Shown: positions 46,435 to 57,221 of the stretch, one piece after another
How positions within the stretch are numbered: position 1 is the stretch's first letter
Layout of the letters: each line of letters opens with the position of its first letter
NCBI GenBank assembly: GCA_949294335.1
Contig: CASFGO010000030.1
Location: 62,001-126,000, forward strand
From: an uncultured bacterium
Lineage (GTDB): Bacteria > Cyanobacteriota > Vampirovibrionia > Gastranaerophilales > Gastranaerophilaceae
DNA: 64,000 bases
Direction of reading: 5' to 3'
Made by a program: the position numbers and the translations under genes
Notes under the pieces: model-generated
Database searches by the model: none
The model's input: only the letters and a program-made list of their open reading frames with translations
Told to the model about the DNA's origin: nothing

Positions 46435-47139
46435 TTATTCTTCTTCATTTACTGCCATTGTAATATATGTTGTTGATAACAATGCAAATACTAATGCTTG
46501 AATCAATGCAACAAATAATTCAAACAACATAAATGGAAGTGGTAAGAAGTATGCTAACATTCCTAAGAATGTTAATACCATAATTTCGCCTGCTAATATG
46601 TTAGCAAAAAGTCGGAGTGCAAGTGAGAATGGACGAACAAATAATTCTAACCCATCTATTAAAGTTGTCATAATTCCACCTATTGACCAACCGTGGAAGA
46701 AGAACTTCATTGCACCGTGTTTTTTTATACCGTAATAAATATAATATATTGATACAACTATTGCCATTGCAGCTGTCATATTAATATCGTTATTAGGAGA
46801 TGCTAATTCTCCTGATTTTAGATGAATTATTCTTAATGGTATTTGTCCAACTAAGTTGGCTGTTAAAATAAACATAAACAAAGTTAAAATTAAAGGATTA
46901 TGTTTCTTTGCTTCTTCTTCGCCCATGCCGCTACTTGTTATTTGAGAGAAGTAATTAATTATACTTTCGCCAATATATTGTAATCTTGTTGGTATAACAG
47001 ATGCATTTCTGATAATAAGAATCGCAAATACGATTAATATTCCCATAGCAAGCCACATTGTTAATAGGGTATCCATATTGAAAGAAATGTTGTGCCCTGC
47101 AATTACATTTGTTACTATCCAGTGATGACTTTCACTCAT
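46435..47139 (-). CDS. atpB: ATP synthase subunit a
   Basis: 234 residues, five to six membrane segments. The essential Arg region is GLELFVRPFSLALRLFANILAGE, followed by FVALIQALVFALLSTTYITMA. It carries the proton half-channels. First gene of the operon; no atpI precedes it, the next gene upstream being comM-like (75 bases). Confidence 0.95.
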   Translation of the reverse strand: MSESHHWIVTNVIAGHNISFNMDTLLTMWLAMGILIVFAILIIRNASVIPTRLQYIGESIINYFSQITSSGMGEEEAKKHNPLILTLFMFILTANLVGQIPLRIIHLKSGELASPNNDINMTAAMAIVVSIYYIYYGIKKHGAMKFFFHGWSIGGIMTTLIDGLELFVRPFSLALRLFANILAGEIMVLTFLGMLAYFLPLPFMLFELFVALIQALVFALLSTTYITMAVNEEE

Positions 47140-47214
47140 AAAAACACTCTTTCATCTTCTTATTGTAACATTTTCGTTACAAGTTTAGCATGAGAATTAT
47201 CATTTTGCAATAAA

Positions 47215-48726
47215 CTATTTATACTGTAATGCTTGTGAAATATGAGTGTCTAATATTTTATCAGATTGCTCTAAATCTGCTATTGTTCGGGCTAATTTTA
47301 ATATTCGATTATATTTCCTACCTGAAAGTTGATACATTTTTGTTGCTGTTTCCAGCATTTTTTGACATGTCTCTGATAGCTCACAATATTTTTTTATCAA
47401 TTTATTAGGTATTTCTGAATTTGTTAAAAAACCATCATTTTTATACCTTTCTGCTTGAATTTTTCGAGCCCTAGCAACTCTTTTTCTAATATCTGATGAC
47501 GATTCGCCTTCTTTTTTAAAATTTAATTCTTCTGTTGATAATCGTGGAACATTAATAATTAAATCAATTCTATCTAATAGTGGACCAGATAATCTTGCTT
47601 GATATCTTTGAATTTGAATATCTGAACATGTACATTGTTTTTCTTTATCACCTAAAAAGCCACAAGGGCATGGATTCATTGCACCTACAAGCATGAACTT
47701 TGCAGGATATTTAATAGATGTTTTAGCTCGTGATATTACTATTTCACCATCTTCTAATGGTTGTCTTAATGTTTCTAGCACATTTCTAGGAAATTCTACC
47801 ATTTCATCTAAAAATAATACTCCTCTATGAGCTAGAGTAATTTCACCAGGCTTAGGATTTGTCCCTCCACCTATAATTCCAGTTGCTGATGCTGTATGAT
47901 GAATAGGTCTGAATGGTCGTTTTGTAACTAATGGTTTATCACTAGGTAAAAGACCTGAAATACTATAAATTTTTGTTAGTTCAAGAGCTTCTGAAAGTTC
48001 AAGAGGCGGTAATATTGATGGAAAACATTTTGCCATCAATGTTTTACCTGAACCGGGAGATCCTGTCATCAAGATATTATGACCTCCTGCAGCTGCAATT
48101 TCTAGGGCTTTTTTAGCTTTTTCTTGTCCTTTTACATCTTTAAAATCATACAAATAATCTTCTTCATTCTCTGCAAAAAATTCTTCTATATTAATCTTTG
48201 TTGATTCTATTGGTTTTTCTGTAAAATGAGAAACAATATCAGTAAGATGATTTATGCCAATAATATTAACATTACATTGAACTAAAGCAGCTTCTTTTGC
48301 ATTATCTATCGGTACAAATACAGTTTTGATACCATAATTTTTCAATTCAGATACTAAAGGTAATATACCGTTTACTCCTCTTAATGAACCATCGAGAGAA
48401 AGTTCTCCAATAAAACCATATTCATTTAAGTCTTGTTTTTCAAATAAGCCTTCTTCTAATAAAATACCTACTGCCATTGGTAAATCAAAATAAGAACCTT
48501 CTTTTTTGATATCAGCAGGTGCAAGATTTATAACGACACGACCTTTAGGGAAAGAATATCCTGAATTTTTTATAGCTGAACGGATTCTCTCTCTTGCTTC
48601 TTGTACAGCATTGTCAGGAAGTCCAACTATATTAATATTGGGAAGAGAATTGATTACATCTATTTCTACTTCTACGATACAAGCATCTATTCCAAATGTT
48701 GTTGCTGTGAAACACTTACAAACCAT
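47215..48726 (-). CDS. comM: YifB/ComM-family magnesium-chelatase-like AAA protein
   Basis: 503 residues. N-terminal ChlI-like domain with IVEVEIDVINSLPNINIVGL and the Lon-like fold, P-loop MTGSPGSGKTLMAKCFPSIL (about 220), FRPIHHTASATGIIGGG, LDEMVEFPRNVLETLRQPLE and CPCGFLGD with further Cys. ComM is a helicase that widens heteroduplex tracts in natural transformation. The gene is upstream of atpB on the same strand but probably not functionally tied to it. Confidence 0.93.
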   Translation of the reverse strand: MVCKCFTATTFGIDACIVEVEIDVINSLPNINIVGLPDNAVQEARERIRSAIKNSGYSFPKGRVVINLAPADIKKEGSYFDLPMAVGILLEEGLFEKQDLNEYGFIGELSLDGSLRGVNGILPLVSELKNYGIKTVFVPIDNAKEAALVQCNVNIIGINHLTDIVSHFTEKPIESTKINIEEFFAENEEDYLYDFKDVKGQEKAKKALEIAAAGGHNILMTGSPGSGKTLMAKCFPSILPPLELSEALELTKIYSISGLLPSDKPLVTKRPFRPIHHTASATGIIGGGTNPKPGEITLAHRGVLFLDEMVEFPRNVLETLRQPLEDGEIVISRAKTSIKYPAKFMLVGAMNPCPCGFLGDKEKQCTCSDIQIQRYQARLSGPLLDRIDLIINVPRLSTEELNFKKEGESSSDIRKRVARARKIQAERYKNDGFLTNSEIPNKLIKKYCELSETCQKMLETATKMYQLSGRKYNRILKLARTIADLEQSDKILDTHISQALQYK

Positions 48727-48769
48727 AGATTAATAATATAATAAAACTAACCACTTGACTAGTATAAAT

Positions 48770-48800
48770 AAAAAAGAACCGGCAACATGCCGGCTCTTTT
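48770..48800 (-). terminator. Rho-independent terminator for the 760-residue hypothetical gene
   Basis: GAGCCGGCATGTTGCCGGTTC on the minus strand followed by TTTTTTATTT, 28 bases after the stop at 48829. Confidence 0.85.
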
Positions 48801-48828
48801 CCATACTTCTCTTAATTTTATTATTAAG

Positions 48829-51111
48829 CTATTTTTGTTTAACAGTTTGTTTTTTAGCTTTTTCAAGTTGTCCATATATTGCAACATTTGTGTCAAAAAT
48901 ATTGTTATAATAATTTCTTTCACTTTGAGCATTATACTTTTTAGGAGCTATTTTTTTATTTTGAATAACTTGTTTTTCTGCATCGTCTAATGTTGTAATA
49001 ATATCTTTGATATTAAATTTTCTTGTTCCATCAGCATTACGTTTTTTAAGCATATAATTTACTAATTTTTTGTTCTTACCATTGATTTTTTCATATAATG
49101 CTAATGCATCTTTATTAGAACAAGTTGCTTTTTTACCTGCAGCTCTATCAGCAGCTCTTGTTTCTTTGATTGAAGCAAAGATTTCAGGTAACATATTCAA
49201 TCTCATTTTTGTTGCTTTTTTAGCATAATCAGATTTTTGTTCATCAAGTGTTTTTGCTCCAAGTTTCTTTTCAATTACACCATTTACATCGTTTATCACT
49301 ACAAGTTTTTTAGCGTTAGGTTGTTTTGGAGCTGTTTTTGCTAGTTTAACAGATTTATCTATATTATTTGTTGATTCAACTTGTTCTTTTACAAAACCTT
49401 TATTTATTGCTTCATTTTTTACATCTTTAATAAAGTCTTTTGACTCAGATTCTATAATTGGTTTTACTTCATTTGATTTTGGTAATTCTATTGGTTTAAT
49501 TACATTAACTATTTCTTCTGGTTTTACTTTATCAACTGCTTTAAAATCAACATCAATAACTGGTTTTACTTCTTCCGCTTTAGGAAGTTCTAATGGTTCG
49601 ATTATATTAATTACAGGTTTTGATTCAACTTTTTCTACTTCTTTTATTTCGTTTTTAACCAATGGTTTTACATTATCTGATGTCATTTTATCTCTTGCTA
49701 TATTAAATTCATTTGCAAGATATTTTCTTGCTTTAGAAAATATACTTGGTTTTTTCTTGAATCCATATTCTATTTGATCTTGTTCAAATTCCATCATACG
49801 TTCTGTTTTAAAGAATGGATTCTTTAATTCATGTTTTAGAGTATAAATTCTTTCTTCTCCTGATGTTTGTTTTATTATATTTTGCGCATTATTAAAGAAT
49901 ATATTTAATTTCTTAGCTGGAACATTGTCTACAATTGCATTGAATTCTTTTGCAGAACTTACATTTAAATCATTATCTATAACTCTATTTATAAATTTTT
50001 TAACTTGTTTATCATTATCTATTTTATCAAACAATGATGACATTTCTGTAATTTCTTTATCATTCTCATGGATATTTTGTCGCATAAATTTATGATATTC
50101 AAATTTTTCTAAAATTTTATTTCGAATACCAAAGTTTTCTTTGGTTGTTGTTTTATACATATGCAAAATATCTCTATCATTTCCTGAATTTAGACTTTCT
50201 TTTGATGTCCCAACTTGTTTTGCAAAATTATCTAAAAATTCTATACCCTCTTTTGAGTAATTTGCTTCTATTGTTTGCTTATTTAAAATCGGTGTTTCTT
50301 CTATTGCCTTTGATTCAAAAAGATTTTTTACTGATAATTTTATATCATATTTTTTAGAATTAAATGTTCCTGCCTCTACCATTGAATCTAAATTTTTAAC
50401 TGCATTTTCATCTTTTGAATGTAACGCTAAATATGATTTATAATCAGCAAAATTATCCATATATTTGTTTATATTTTTTGATTCTAATAATTCTGCTGCT
50501 AACTCTGGTCTTGCATCTGTTTTATAACCAGATGCTTTTACTATTTCTTTATTTAATTTTTTTACAAAATCTAAACGTTTTGTATCATTTCCAGCTAATG
50601 TTATAATTCGATGTAAATTTTCTGTTGTCCCTGGATATGATGAAACTAAATAATAATGACCTTTTTTAGGATATGGTACACTCTCAAATAATTTTATTGC
50701 TGCTTCTGGATTTTCTGCCCCTGTTTTATAATTTTTTGCATTATGTCGTTGAGCTATCAAATCAAGTAATTTTAACCTTCTCATTGATGCTCCTTTGGTC
50801 ATTTCTGTTATTTTTTTAGGTGATTGATTTAAATAGCTGGCAACATCATAATTATGATCATTTACACGTTCATTAAATGCTTTTTTACCGAAAACTCGCT
50901 GTTCAAGAGTTTTTGATGGACTATCAAAAAAATCAATTAATCTACTTATAAATTTATTTGGTTTTTTAGCTTTAATTTGATTTTCTGCTAATTTTATTAC
51001 TTCTTCACCTGTTTTTTTGTTAATACCTTTAAAAGCTATTTTATTTTCATTATTTCTTACTCGATGATTATTAACATAATTAAAATTTGGCATTTGTGTA
51101 TTTATGTTCAT
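48829..51111 (-). CDS. Large hypothetical protein with N-terminal FKG motif
   Basis: Start at 51111 is set by AAGGAG six bases upstream; ATG 51114 is an alternative and the upstream TTG at 51138 is not supported. About 760 residues, Lys/Asn/Glu-rich. Near the N-terminus is IAFKGINKKTGEE; short FKG tags of this kind recur in proteins of this lineage. Residues 30-480 look helical. At about 510-590 two imperfect repeats occur (IIEPLELPKAEEVKPVID and VIKPIELPKSNEVKPIIE), Pro/Glu/Lys-rich. The end has more basic helices. No signal peptide, membrane segment or enzyme motif. Function unknown. Confidence 0.65.
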   Translation of the reverse strand: MNINTQMPNFNYVNNHRVRNNENKIAFKGINKKTGEEVIKLAENQIKAKKPNKFISRLIDFFDSPSKTLEQRVFGKKAFNERVNDHNYDVASYLNQSPKKITEMTKGASMRRLKLLDLIAQRHNAKNYKTGAENPEAAIKLFESVPYPKKGHYYLVSSYPGTTENLHRIITLAGNDTKRLDFVKKLNKEIVKASGYKTDARPELAAELLESKNINKYMDNFADYKSYLALHSKDENAVKNLDSMVEAGTFNSKKYDIKLSVKNLFESKAIEETPILNKQTIEANYSKEGIEFLDNFAKQVGTSKESLNSGNDRDILHMYKTTTKENFGIRNKILEKFEYHKFMRQNIHENDKEITEMSSLFDKIDNDKQVKKFINRVIDNDLNVSSAKEFNAIVDNVPAKKLNIFFNNAQNIIKQTSGEERIYTLKHELKNPFFKTERMMEFEQDQIEYGFKKKPSIFSKARKYLANEFNIARDKMTSDNVKPLVKNEIKEVEKVESKPVINIIEPLELPKAEEVKPVIDVDFKAVDKVKPEEIVNVIKPIELPKSNEVKPIIESESKDFIKDVKNEAINKGFVKEQVESTNNIDKSVKLAKTAPKQPNAKKLVVINDVNGVIEKKLGAKTLDEQKSDYAKKATKMRLNMLPEIFASIKETRAADRAAGKKATCSNKDALALYEKINGKNKKLVNYMLKKRNADGTRKFNIKDIITTLDDAEKQVIQNKKIAPKKYNAQSERNYYNNIFDTNVAIYGQLEKAKKQTVKQK

Positions 51112-51305
51112 CATAAACTCCTTATTGTTGGTTAACATAATTCATTGCATGGAAAGATGGTGAATATTTTTTTTTGCTATTAATATCGATATTATTAAGA
51201 AATATGAACGGTTAAAATATAAATAATCATATTGGGTAGGTATGGATTGATTTTTCTATGATATGATTAAAAGAGTAAATAAGGTGAAATATAAGGGTAT
51301 ATATT

Positions 51306-53930
51306 ATGTTAAAGCTTCTAGCAAAATTATTGGGTGGATCAAACGAAAAGAAAATTAAAGATGTTATGCCAATAATTGATCATATTAATGCTTTAGAACC
51401 TGAGTTTGAAAAAATGTCAGACGAAGAATTGAGAGCAAAAACTGATGAATTTAAGGAAATATTAAAAAATCGTCCAACTTCTGACAATATTAAAGCTGAT
51501 AGAATTCTAGAAAAAGAAACCCTTGATAAAATTTTACCTGAAGCTTTTGCTACAGTTCGAGAAGCTGCTAAAAGAACTCTTAATATGCGTCATTTTGATG
51601 TCCAATTGTTAGGTGGTTATTTCTTGCACAATGGACACATTGCTGAAATGAGAACAGGGGAAGGTAAAACATTAGTTGCGACCCTTCCTGCTTATTTAAA
51701 TGCTCTAACAGGAAAAGGTGTTCACGTTATCACTGTTAACGATTATTTGGCAAAACGTGACAGTGAATGGATGGGAAGAATTTATAGATTCTTAGGATTA
51801 ACTGTCGGAGTAATATTATCAGGTGGCAGAAATGAAATGGAATTTGAAGATAAAAAAGCTGCTTATGAATGCGATATTACTTATGGAACAAATAACGAAT
51901 TTGGTTTTGACTATTTAAGAGATAATATGGCTGGTTCCTTGGATATGTTAGTTCAAAGGCCTTATAACTATGCAATTATTGATGAAGTTGACAGTATTTT
52001 AATCGATGAAGCTAGAACTCCATTAATTATCAGCGGGAAATTAGAAAAATCTGCTGACACATACAAGTTAATGGCAAAAATTGCTCCTCTTTTAGAAAAA
52101 AATAAAGACTATGAAGTTGATGAAAAAAATAAAAACGTAATTCTTTCAGAAGAAGGTATTGATAGAGCGCAAGAATTAATCGGATGTAAAGATTTATTTG
52201 ATATATCAACTCAATATGCTCATCACTTATTACAAGCATTAAAAGCAAAAGAATTATTTATAAAAGATACTGATTATGTAATCAAGGATGGCGAAGTTGT
52301 AATCGTTGATGAATTTACAGGTCGTTTAATGGAAGGCAGACGTTGGTCTGATGGGTTACACCAAGCTGTTGAAGCTAAAGAAGGGGTTAAAATTCAAGAT
52401 GAAACTCAAACTTTAGCAAGTATTACATTCCAAAACTTGTTCAGGTTATATCCAAAATTATCTGGTATGACAGGTACTGCGATGACTGAAGAAGCTGAAT
52501 TTGGTAAAATCTATAACTTAGAAGTTACAGTAATCCCTACAAATAAAAAAGACATTAGAATAAATTATCCTGATGTAATTTATAAAACAGAAAGAGCTAA
52601 ATTTAATGCAGTAGTAGAAGACATTATTGCACAACATAAAATTGGTCGCCCTGTTTTAGTAGGTACAATTAGTATTGATAAATCAGAATATTTATCATCT
52701 TTATTAAAAAAACGCGGAATTAAGCATAATGTTTTAAACGCAAAATATCACGAAAAAGAAGCGTATATTATTGCTCAGGCAGGTCGTTATGGTGCTGTAA
52801 CGATTGCAACAAACATGGCAGGTCGTGGTACTGATATTCTATTAGGTGGTAATGCTGAATATTTAGCAAAAGAAATGTTAGATAACAGAAAATATACTCC
52901 TGATAAAACACCAAATTATGAAGAAAAGAAAAATGAAGCATTAGCAGAAGCTAAAAAAATCACAACAGAAGAACATGATAAAGTTGTTGAAGTTGGAGGC
53001 TTACATGTAATTGGTACTGAGCGCCATGAATCAAGACGTATTGATAACCAATTAAGAGGTCGTGCTGCAAGACAAGGCGACCCTGGTTCTACTAGATTTT
53101 TCTTATCTTTAGAAGATAATTTGATGAGAATATTTGGTGGCGACAAATTAGTTACCTTAATGAATATGATGAACGTAGAAGAAGATATGGCTATTGAATC
53201 TGGCTTAATTACTAAACAAATTCAATCTGCTCAAAGAAAAGTTGAAACATATCACTTCGATATTCGTAAAAACGTACTTGAATATGATGACGTTATGAAT
53301 ATTCAAAGAGAAAAATTCTATGCTCAACGTAGAAAAGTTTTAGCAGGAGGAAATTTAACAGAAGATATAACATACATGATGGAACAAGAATTAGATAGAA
53401 TCTTGAAAAGTTATATTTCTCCTGAAATGCCTGTTGATGAATATATATATGATGACTTGGTTACAATGGTAAAAGAGATTCATTCAACCGTTCCACAATT
53501 AGATTATTTGAAAGTTGATGATATAAAAAATATGCGTTATGAAGAGATGTATGACAGATTAAAAGAAGGAATGTTAAACGCATATAGAGATCATGAAAAA
53601 GAAGTAATAACTTTCTACAACGATGTTATGAAAGAATACAATCCTGATAGAGAACCTGAAGAAATGTACGCAGATGATAATGTAATGCGCCATATTGAAA
53701 AAGATATTTTATTAAGAGTTGTTGATAACAAATGGATTGACCACTTACACAATATTGATATGCTAAAAGATGGTATTGGTTTGCGTGCTTATGGACAAAA
53801 AGATCCATTGATTGAATATAAACGAGAAGCTTATGACTTGTTCAATAATATGATGCATGAGATTCAAGGTGATACCGTAAGATATTTATTCAGAACCAAA
53901 TTCGGAGTTCAATTCGTAACCGAGGGGTAA
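51306..53930 (+). CDS. secA: Preprotein translocase ATPase SecA
   Basis: 874 residues. DEAD motor with [20 protein letters not shown] (about 115-134), [33 protein letters not shown], and the second motor domain with [15 protein letters not shown] and [20 protein letters not shown]. It drives proteins through SecYEG. It ends at [13 protein letters not shown] without the usual C-terminal zinc-binding tail. The stop codon (GGG TAA) lies in an AGGGGTAAAT repeat word, which may have replaced the original tail. Confidence 0.97.
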   Translation: MLKLLAKLLGGSNEKKIKDVMPIIDHINALEPEFEKMSDEELRAKTDEFKEILKNRPTSDNIKADRILEKETLDKILPEAFATVREAAKRTLNMRHFDVQLLGGYFLHNGHIAEMRTGEGKTLVATLPAYLNALTGKGVHVITVNDYLAKRDSEWMGRIYRFLGLTVGVILSGGRNEMEFEDKKAAYECDITYGTNNEFGFDYLRDNMAGSLDMLVQRPYNYAIIDEVDSILIDEARTPLIISGKLEKSADTYKLMAKIAPLLEKNKDYEVDEKNKNVILSEEGIDRAQELIGCKDLFDISTQYAHHLLQALKAKELFIKDTDYVIKDGEVVIVDEFTGRLMEGRRWSDGLHQAVEAKEGVKIQDETQTLASITFQNLFRLYPKLSGMTGTAMTEEAEFGKIYNLEVTVIPTNKKDIRINYPDVIYKTERAKFNAVVEDIIAQHKIGRPVLVGTISIDKSEYLSSLLKKRGIKHNVLNAKYHEKEAYIIAQAGRYGAVTIATNMAGRGTDILLGGNAEYLAKEMLDNRKYTPDKTPNYEEKKNEALAEAKKITTEEHDKVVEVGGLHVIGTERHESRRIDNQLRGRAARQGDPGSTRFFLSLEDNLMRIFGGDKLVTLMNMMNVEEDMAIESGLITKQIQSAQRKVETYHFDIRKNVLEYDDVMNIQREKFYAQRRKVLAGGNLTEDITYMMEQELDRILKSYISPEMPVDEYIYDDLVTMVKEIHSTVPQLDYLKVDDIKNMRYEEMYDRLKEGMLNAYRDHEKEVITFYNDVMKEYNPDREPEEMYADDNVMRHIEKDILLRVVDNKWIDHLHNIDMLKDGIGLRAYGQKDPLIEYKREAYDLFNNMMHEIQGDTVRYLFRTKFGVQFVTEG

Positions 53931-53949
53931 ATGTAAGGGGTAAAGGGAA

Positions 53950-54071
53950 GAACTCTGCAAGGACGATTAAGTATCGTCCGAAGTAGAGGCATCCTCCGAA
54001 GGAGGAGTATAAAAATATAAGAGCTAAAGGAACTCTATAAGAATGATTAAGTCTCATTCAGATTAGAGGCA
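53950..54071 (+). ncRNA. Tandem structured RNA element with compensatory changes
   Basis: Two 42-base copies (53950-53991 and 54030-54071) lie exactly 80 bases apart. Each has an outer CTCT/AGAG and an inner hairpin: GGACGA/TCGTCC in copy 1 and GAATGA/TCATTC in copy 2. Two of the six inner pairs have changed on both sides (G-C to A-T, C-G to T-A), keeping the stem. Between them is TCCTCC-GAA-GGAGGA. Strand is uncertain; plus is assumed from the position after secA. No known RNA class recognised. Confidence 0.55.
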
Positions 54072-54151
54072 GATGAGTCAAAACTTATTCTGCGAACCGT
54101 ATGGAAATATTAGGGATAAATATACCTAAGTAAAAAATTTTTTATTTATAT

Positions 54152-54184
54152 TAAAAAACGGGGCTTTTTTCAAAGTCCCGTTTC
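54152..54184. terminator. Bidirectional terminator between secA region and phosphorylase gene
   Basis: ACGGGGC and GTCCCGT pair across a loop containing TTTTTT, with an A-run on the left and T-run on the right. It serves at least the minus-strand phosphorylase-like gene. Confidence 0.75.
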
Positions 54185-54205
54185 TTATATGATTTTATCT
54201 TTTAA

Positions 54206-55897
54206 CTATTTGATATTTGAGAAAGTCCAAGCATCAAATGTTGGTGTTTCAGAAATATTTAATTCTTTCTTTTCTTCACCAGTACAAGAATCATCGTGTG
54301 CGATTGGTTTATACAATCTGTTGTAGTATTCGATAACCATTCTATCAGAGTTGAAGTATCCTTCAGCTGTTCTGATAGCTTGACGCATCATTCTAGCCCA
54401 TTCAGGTTTGTTATTGTAGTAAGTAGGAATGATTTGGTCTTCGATAATACTCATAACACATTCATGATCTTTCCAATGACGTTCTTCCCAAGGCATATCA
54501 TCATCTAATCCTTCGTATTCAACTGTGTAACCGTTGATTCCGTTGAATGTACCTTCTACTGTCCATCCATCAAAGATTGATAAGTGTAATGCACCGTTTG
54601 CATTAGCTGACATACCTGATGTTCCTGATGCTTCAAATGGTCTTAATGGTGTGTTTAACCAAATATCTGAACCACGTTTCAACATGCCTGATAATTTTAA
54701 TTCATAACCAGGTAATACAACAACATTTTTCAACGTGTGTGAACGGTTCAATAATTTGTTGAACATTTCTTTACCCATTACATCATCTGGGTGGAACTTA
54801 CCTGCAAAAATAATTTGAATTTTATTTTCATTTAATAATTTTTCGATTCTTTCCTTGTTCATTAAGATTAACCAAGCACGTTTGTAATCAGCAAATCTTC
54901 TTGCCCAAGTGATTGTTAATACATTAGGATCGAATCTCTTACCTGCTACGTTTGCAATGTATTTGAATAGTTTTTTCTTCATTTCTAACTTAGCAGATAA
55001 TAATTCTTCATCAGTAGAATCTCCTGACATTCTCTTATCTTGCCAGTAATGTAGGTTTACTGCATTGGTGATAGCTCTGATTGGACATCTGCCATCTACC
55101 CATTCCCACATCTTATTAGCTACTAAACCGTGTAATTGAGATACAGCGTTAGCAATTCTAGACATTCTTAAAGCAGCAACTGTTAATGAGAAGTTTTCGC
55201 CACCTAATTGTACAGCTCTTTCTCTTGAACATCCTGAGAAGAATCCACCTTCTAATAATGTATCTACCCAGTGTACTTCGTTTCCTGCTGCAACTGGTGT
55301 GTGTGTTGTAAATACTGTTTTCTTTTTAACTTCGTTTAAGTCACCATTGTATTGTCTTAACAATTCAAATGCTGCTGGTAATGCGTGACCTTCGTTCATG
55401 TGTACTACATCAAAGTTGTAACCAACTTTTTGTAATACTCTGATACCTGCAATACCTAAAATTGTTTCTTGAGCTATTCTGATTCTTTCATCTCCATCAT
55501 ATAATCTGTGAGAGATTCTCTTAGCCCATTCGCTGTTTCCTTCAATATCTGTTGTTAGTAAATATACAGGGCAAGCTCCGAATAATTCTGGTTCTACTCT
55601 GTATGCTTTTACTTTAACTTTTTCACCAAAAGTTTCTACTTCTACTGTAACATTAATATCAGTTAAGAAATCATAATATTTTCTGATATATGCTACTTCT
55701 ACTTGTCCTGAATGATCTATTCGTTGATCATAATAACCGTAAGACCATAACATTGTTACACCAACCATTGGCATTTGAAGATATCCAGCTGATAACATAT
55801 GTGATCCTGCTAAAAATCCTAAACCACCTGAATAAGTTGATAATGATTGGTCTAGTGCAATTTCCATAGAAAAATACGCTACATTTGGTAATGACAT
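54206..55897 (-). CDS. Alpha-glucan (glycogen) phosphorylase-like protein, GT35 short type
   Basis: 563 residues, similar in length to the short archaeal/Thermotoga type (MalP, AgpA). N-terminal VAYFSMEIALDQSLSTYSGG followed by LGFLAGSHM, then HMNEGHALPAAFELL, TTHTPVAAGNE, WARRFADYKRAWLIL (phosphate/phosphosugar site), FAGKFHPDD and EASGTSGMSANANGALHLSI. In active phosphorylases the last motif reads GTSGMK, and its Lys holds pyridoxal phosphate. Here that position is Ser. The protein may be inactive, may use another mechanism, or may be regulatory. The AAGGG upstream of the ATG is weak. Confidence 0.8.
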   Translation of the reverse strand: MSLPNVAYFSMEIALDQSLSTYSGGLGFLAGSHMLSAGYLQMPMVGVTMLWSYGYYDQRIDHSGQVEVAYIRKYYDFLTDINVTVEVETFGEKVKVKAYRVEPELFGACPVYLLTTDIEGNSEWAKRISHRLYDGDERIRIAQETILGIAGIRVLQKVGYNFDVVHMNEGHALPAAFELLRQYNGDLNEVKKKTVFTTHTPVAAGNEVHWVDTLLEGGFFSGCSRERAVQLGGENFSLTVAALRMSRIANAVSQLHGLVANKMWEWVDGRCPIRAITNAVNLHYWQDKRMSGDSTDEELLSAKLEMKKKLFKYIANVAGKRFDPNVLTITWARRFADYKRAWLILMNKERIEKLLNENKIQIIFAGKFHPDDVMGKEMFNKLLNRSHTLKNVVVLPGYELKLSGMLKRGSDIWLNTPLRPFEASGTSGMSANANGALHLSIFDGWTVEGTFNGINGYTVEYEGLDDDMPWEERHWKDHECVMSIIEDQIIPTYYNNKPEWARMMRQAIRTAEGYFNSDRMVIEYYNRLYKPIAHDDSCTGEEKKELNISETPTFDAWTFSNIK

Positions 55898-56089
55898 AAT
55901 TTATACCCTTTTTCTTGTGTGTAAACATAAAACATGGAATTATTTTTTTCCACGTTCCATTAATATAACAACAAAATACTATGAAATCAATCTTTTTTCA
56001 AAAACTCATAAATATCGCAAATATAGAAAACATCTGCAATGCAACCATATCATACTTTTTAGGGGATTATTTGTTTGTTAAAAAAATTA

Positions 56090-57090
56090 ATACTTTTGGA
56101 TTAATTCTTCAATATTATTTGACTTATATCATGATAATCAAATTTTAAACAAGGCAATTCCATACATGAAATTGTCCTTCTCTCCCACAAACATGGTCTA
56201 TCTGGACATTTACAATTATTTTTTAATGCAATGACATTTTCATTTTGAGGTATTAATTTTTTATCATCGGTTGGACCAAAAAATACATAAGTTTTTACTC
56301 CTAAACCTACTGCGATATGTAAAGGTGCTGAATCTGAACATACAAATTTCTCTGCAGATGATATTACTTCTGCTAATTCTGTTAAATTTTTTGTTGTTCC
56401 GTATAAATTTTCATAATCTTTATGTTTTGTATATTCTTCAATTTCTTTTATACAATCTTTATCATCAGGTCCACCAATCAAAATAACTTTTTTACCTGCT
56501 TCTTGTAATAAATCAACTAATTGAGCCCATTCATATCCTTGTATTGTTTTAATAATACCTTTTATTCGGCTCATTCTACTTACACCAGGATGAATTACAA
56601 CAGAATTTGGTATTTTTTGTTTTATATTAATATCTAATATTGGTAACTCTGTAACTTGATTTGTTAATGGGGTTACTAAATCGTGATACATTTTTGCTGC
56701 GTATTGATTTTTATTCAAAGTTACTGTATCTGTTAAAAGAGTCTTACTTAAACTACCTGTATCAAAACCTATTCTTCTTGGAATAAATGTACTTGCAGAT
56801 ATTACACTCATCATTGGATTTGCGCCTGATGTAATTATAGTATCATATCCGCCTGTCATTCCGTGAAAAATTAAACGAAGTAATTCTGTATATTTATTTT
56901 TTGTCTTGATATCTATGGTTAAAACTTCATCTATAATATCAGATAAATCTTTTATTCCCCTTGCTCGAGATTCTAAGGCTAACGTAATATGTGAATCAGG
57001 ATATTCTTTTTTTAATGACCATAAAGCTGGCAAAAATAATATCTCATCACCTATTCCACCAAAATTTACTGCTAATACTTTTTTAACCAT
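56090..57090 (-). CDS. Glycosyltransferase family 9 (heptosyltransferase-like)
   Basis: The ATG at 57090 has GCGAGG before it and begins the Rossmann core VKKVLAVNFGGIGDEILFLP; five upstream codons from 57105 are optional. The stop is at 56101. About 329 residues. The second domain has VVIHPGVSRMSRIKGI and the GT9 signature SSAEKFVCSDSAPLHIAVGLG followed by KTYVFFGPTD. Cys-rich C-terminal region (NNCKCPDRPCLWE). Such enzymes add heptose or related sugars to lipopolysaccharide core or other envelope glycans, in line with a two-membrane envelope. Confidence 0.88.
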
Positions 57091-57148
57091 ATTATTACCT
57101 CGCAAATATTATTTTAATATAAAAATTCATTATTGTTAATAAAATATA

Positions 57149-57215
57149 TTCCGTGCTATTTGTATGTTTTTTAAAAATATGATATTATATTAAAAATAGA
57201 ACTTATAGCACGGAA
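57149..57215. promoter_or_regulatory. Paired inverted operator half-sites of the XRE regulator
   Basis: TTCCGTGCTAT (57149-57159) and ATAGCACGGAA (57205-57215) are perfect 11-base inverted copies, 45 bases apart, on each side of the promoter region of the XRE-type gene. The right half ends seven bases before the ATG. This suggests autoregulation by binding at two sites. Confidence 0.6.
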
Positions 57216-57221
57216 ATTGAA

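Noticed and set aside
53950-54130. Lysine riboswitch or other known RNA class
   Set aside because: AGAGGCA words recall the lysine riboswitch, but the five-stem core and a lysine gene downstream are missing. 6S, SRP, RNase P and tmRNA signatures were also not found.
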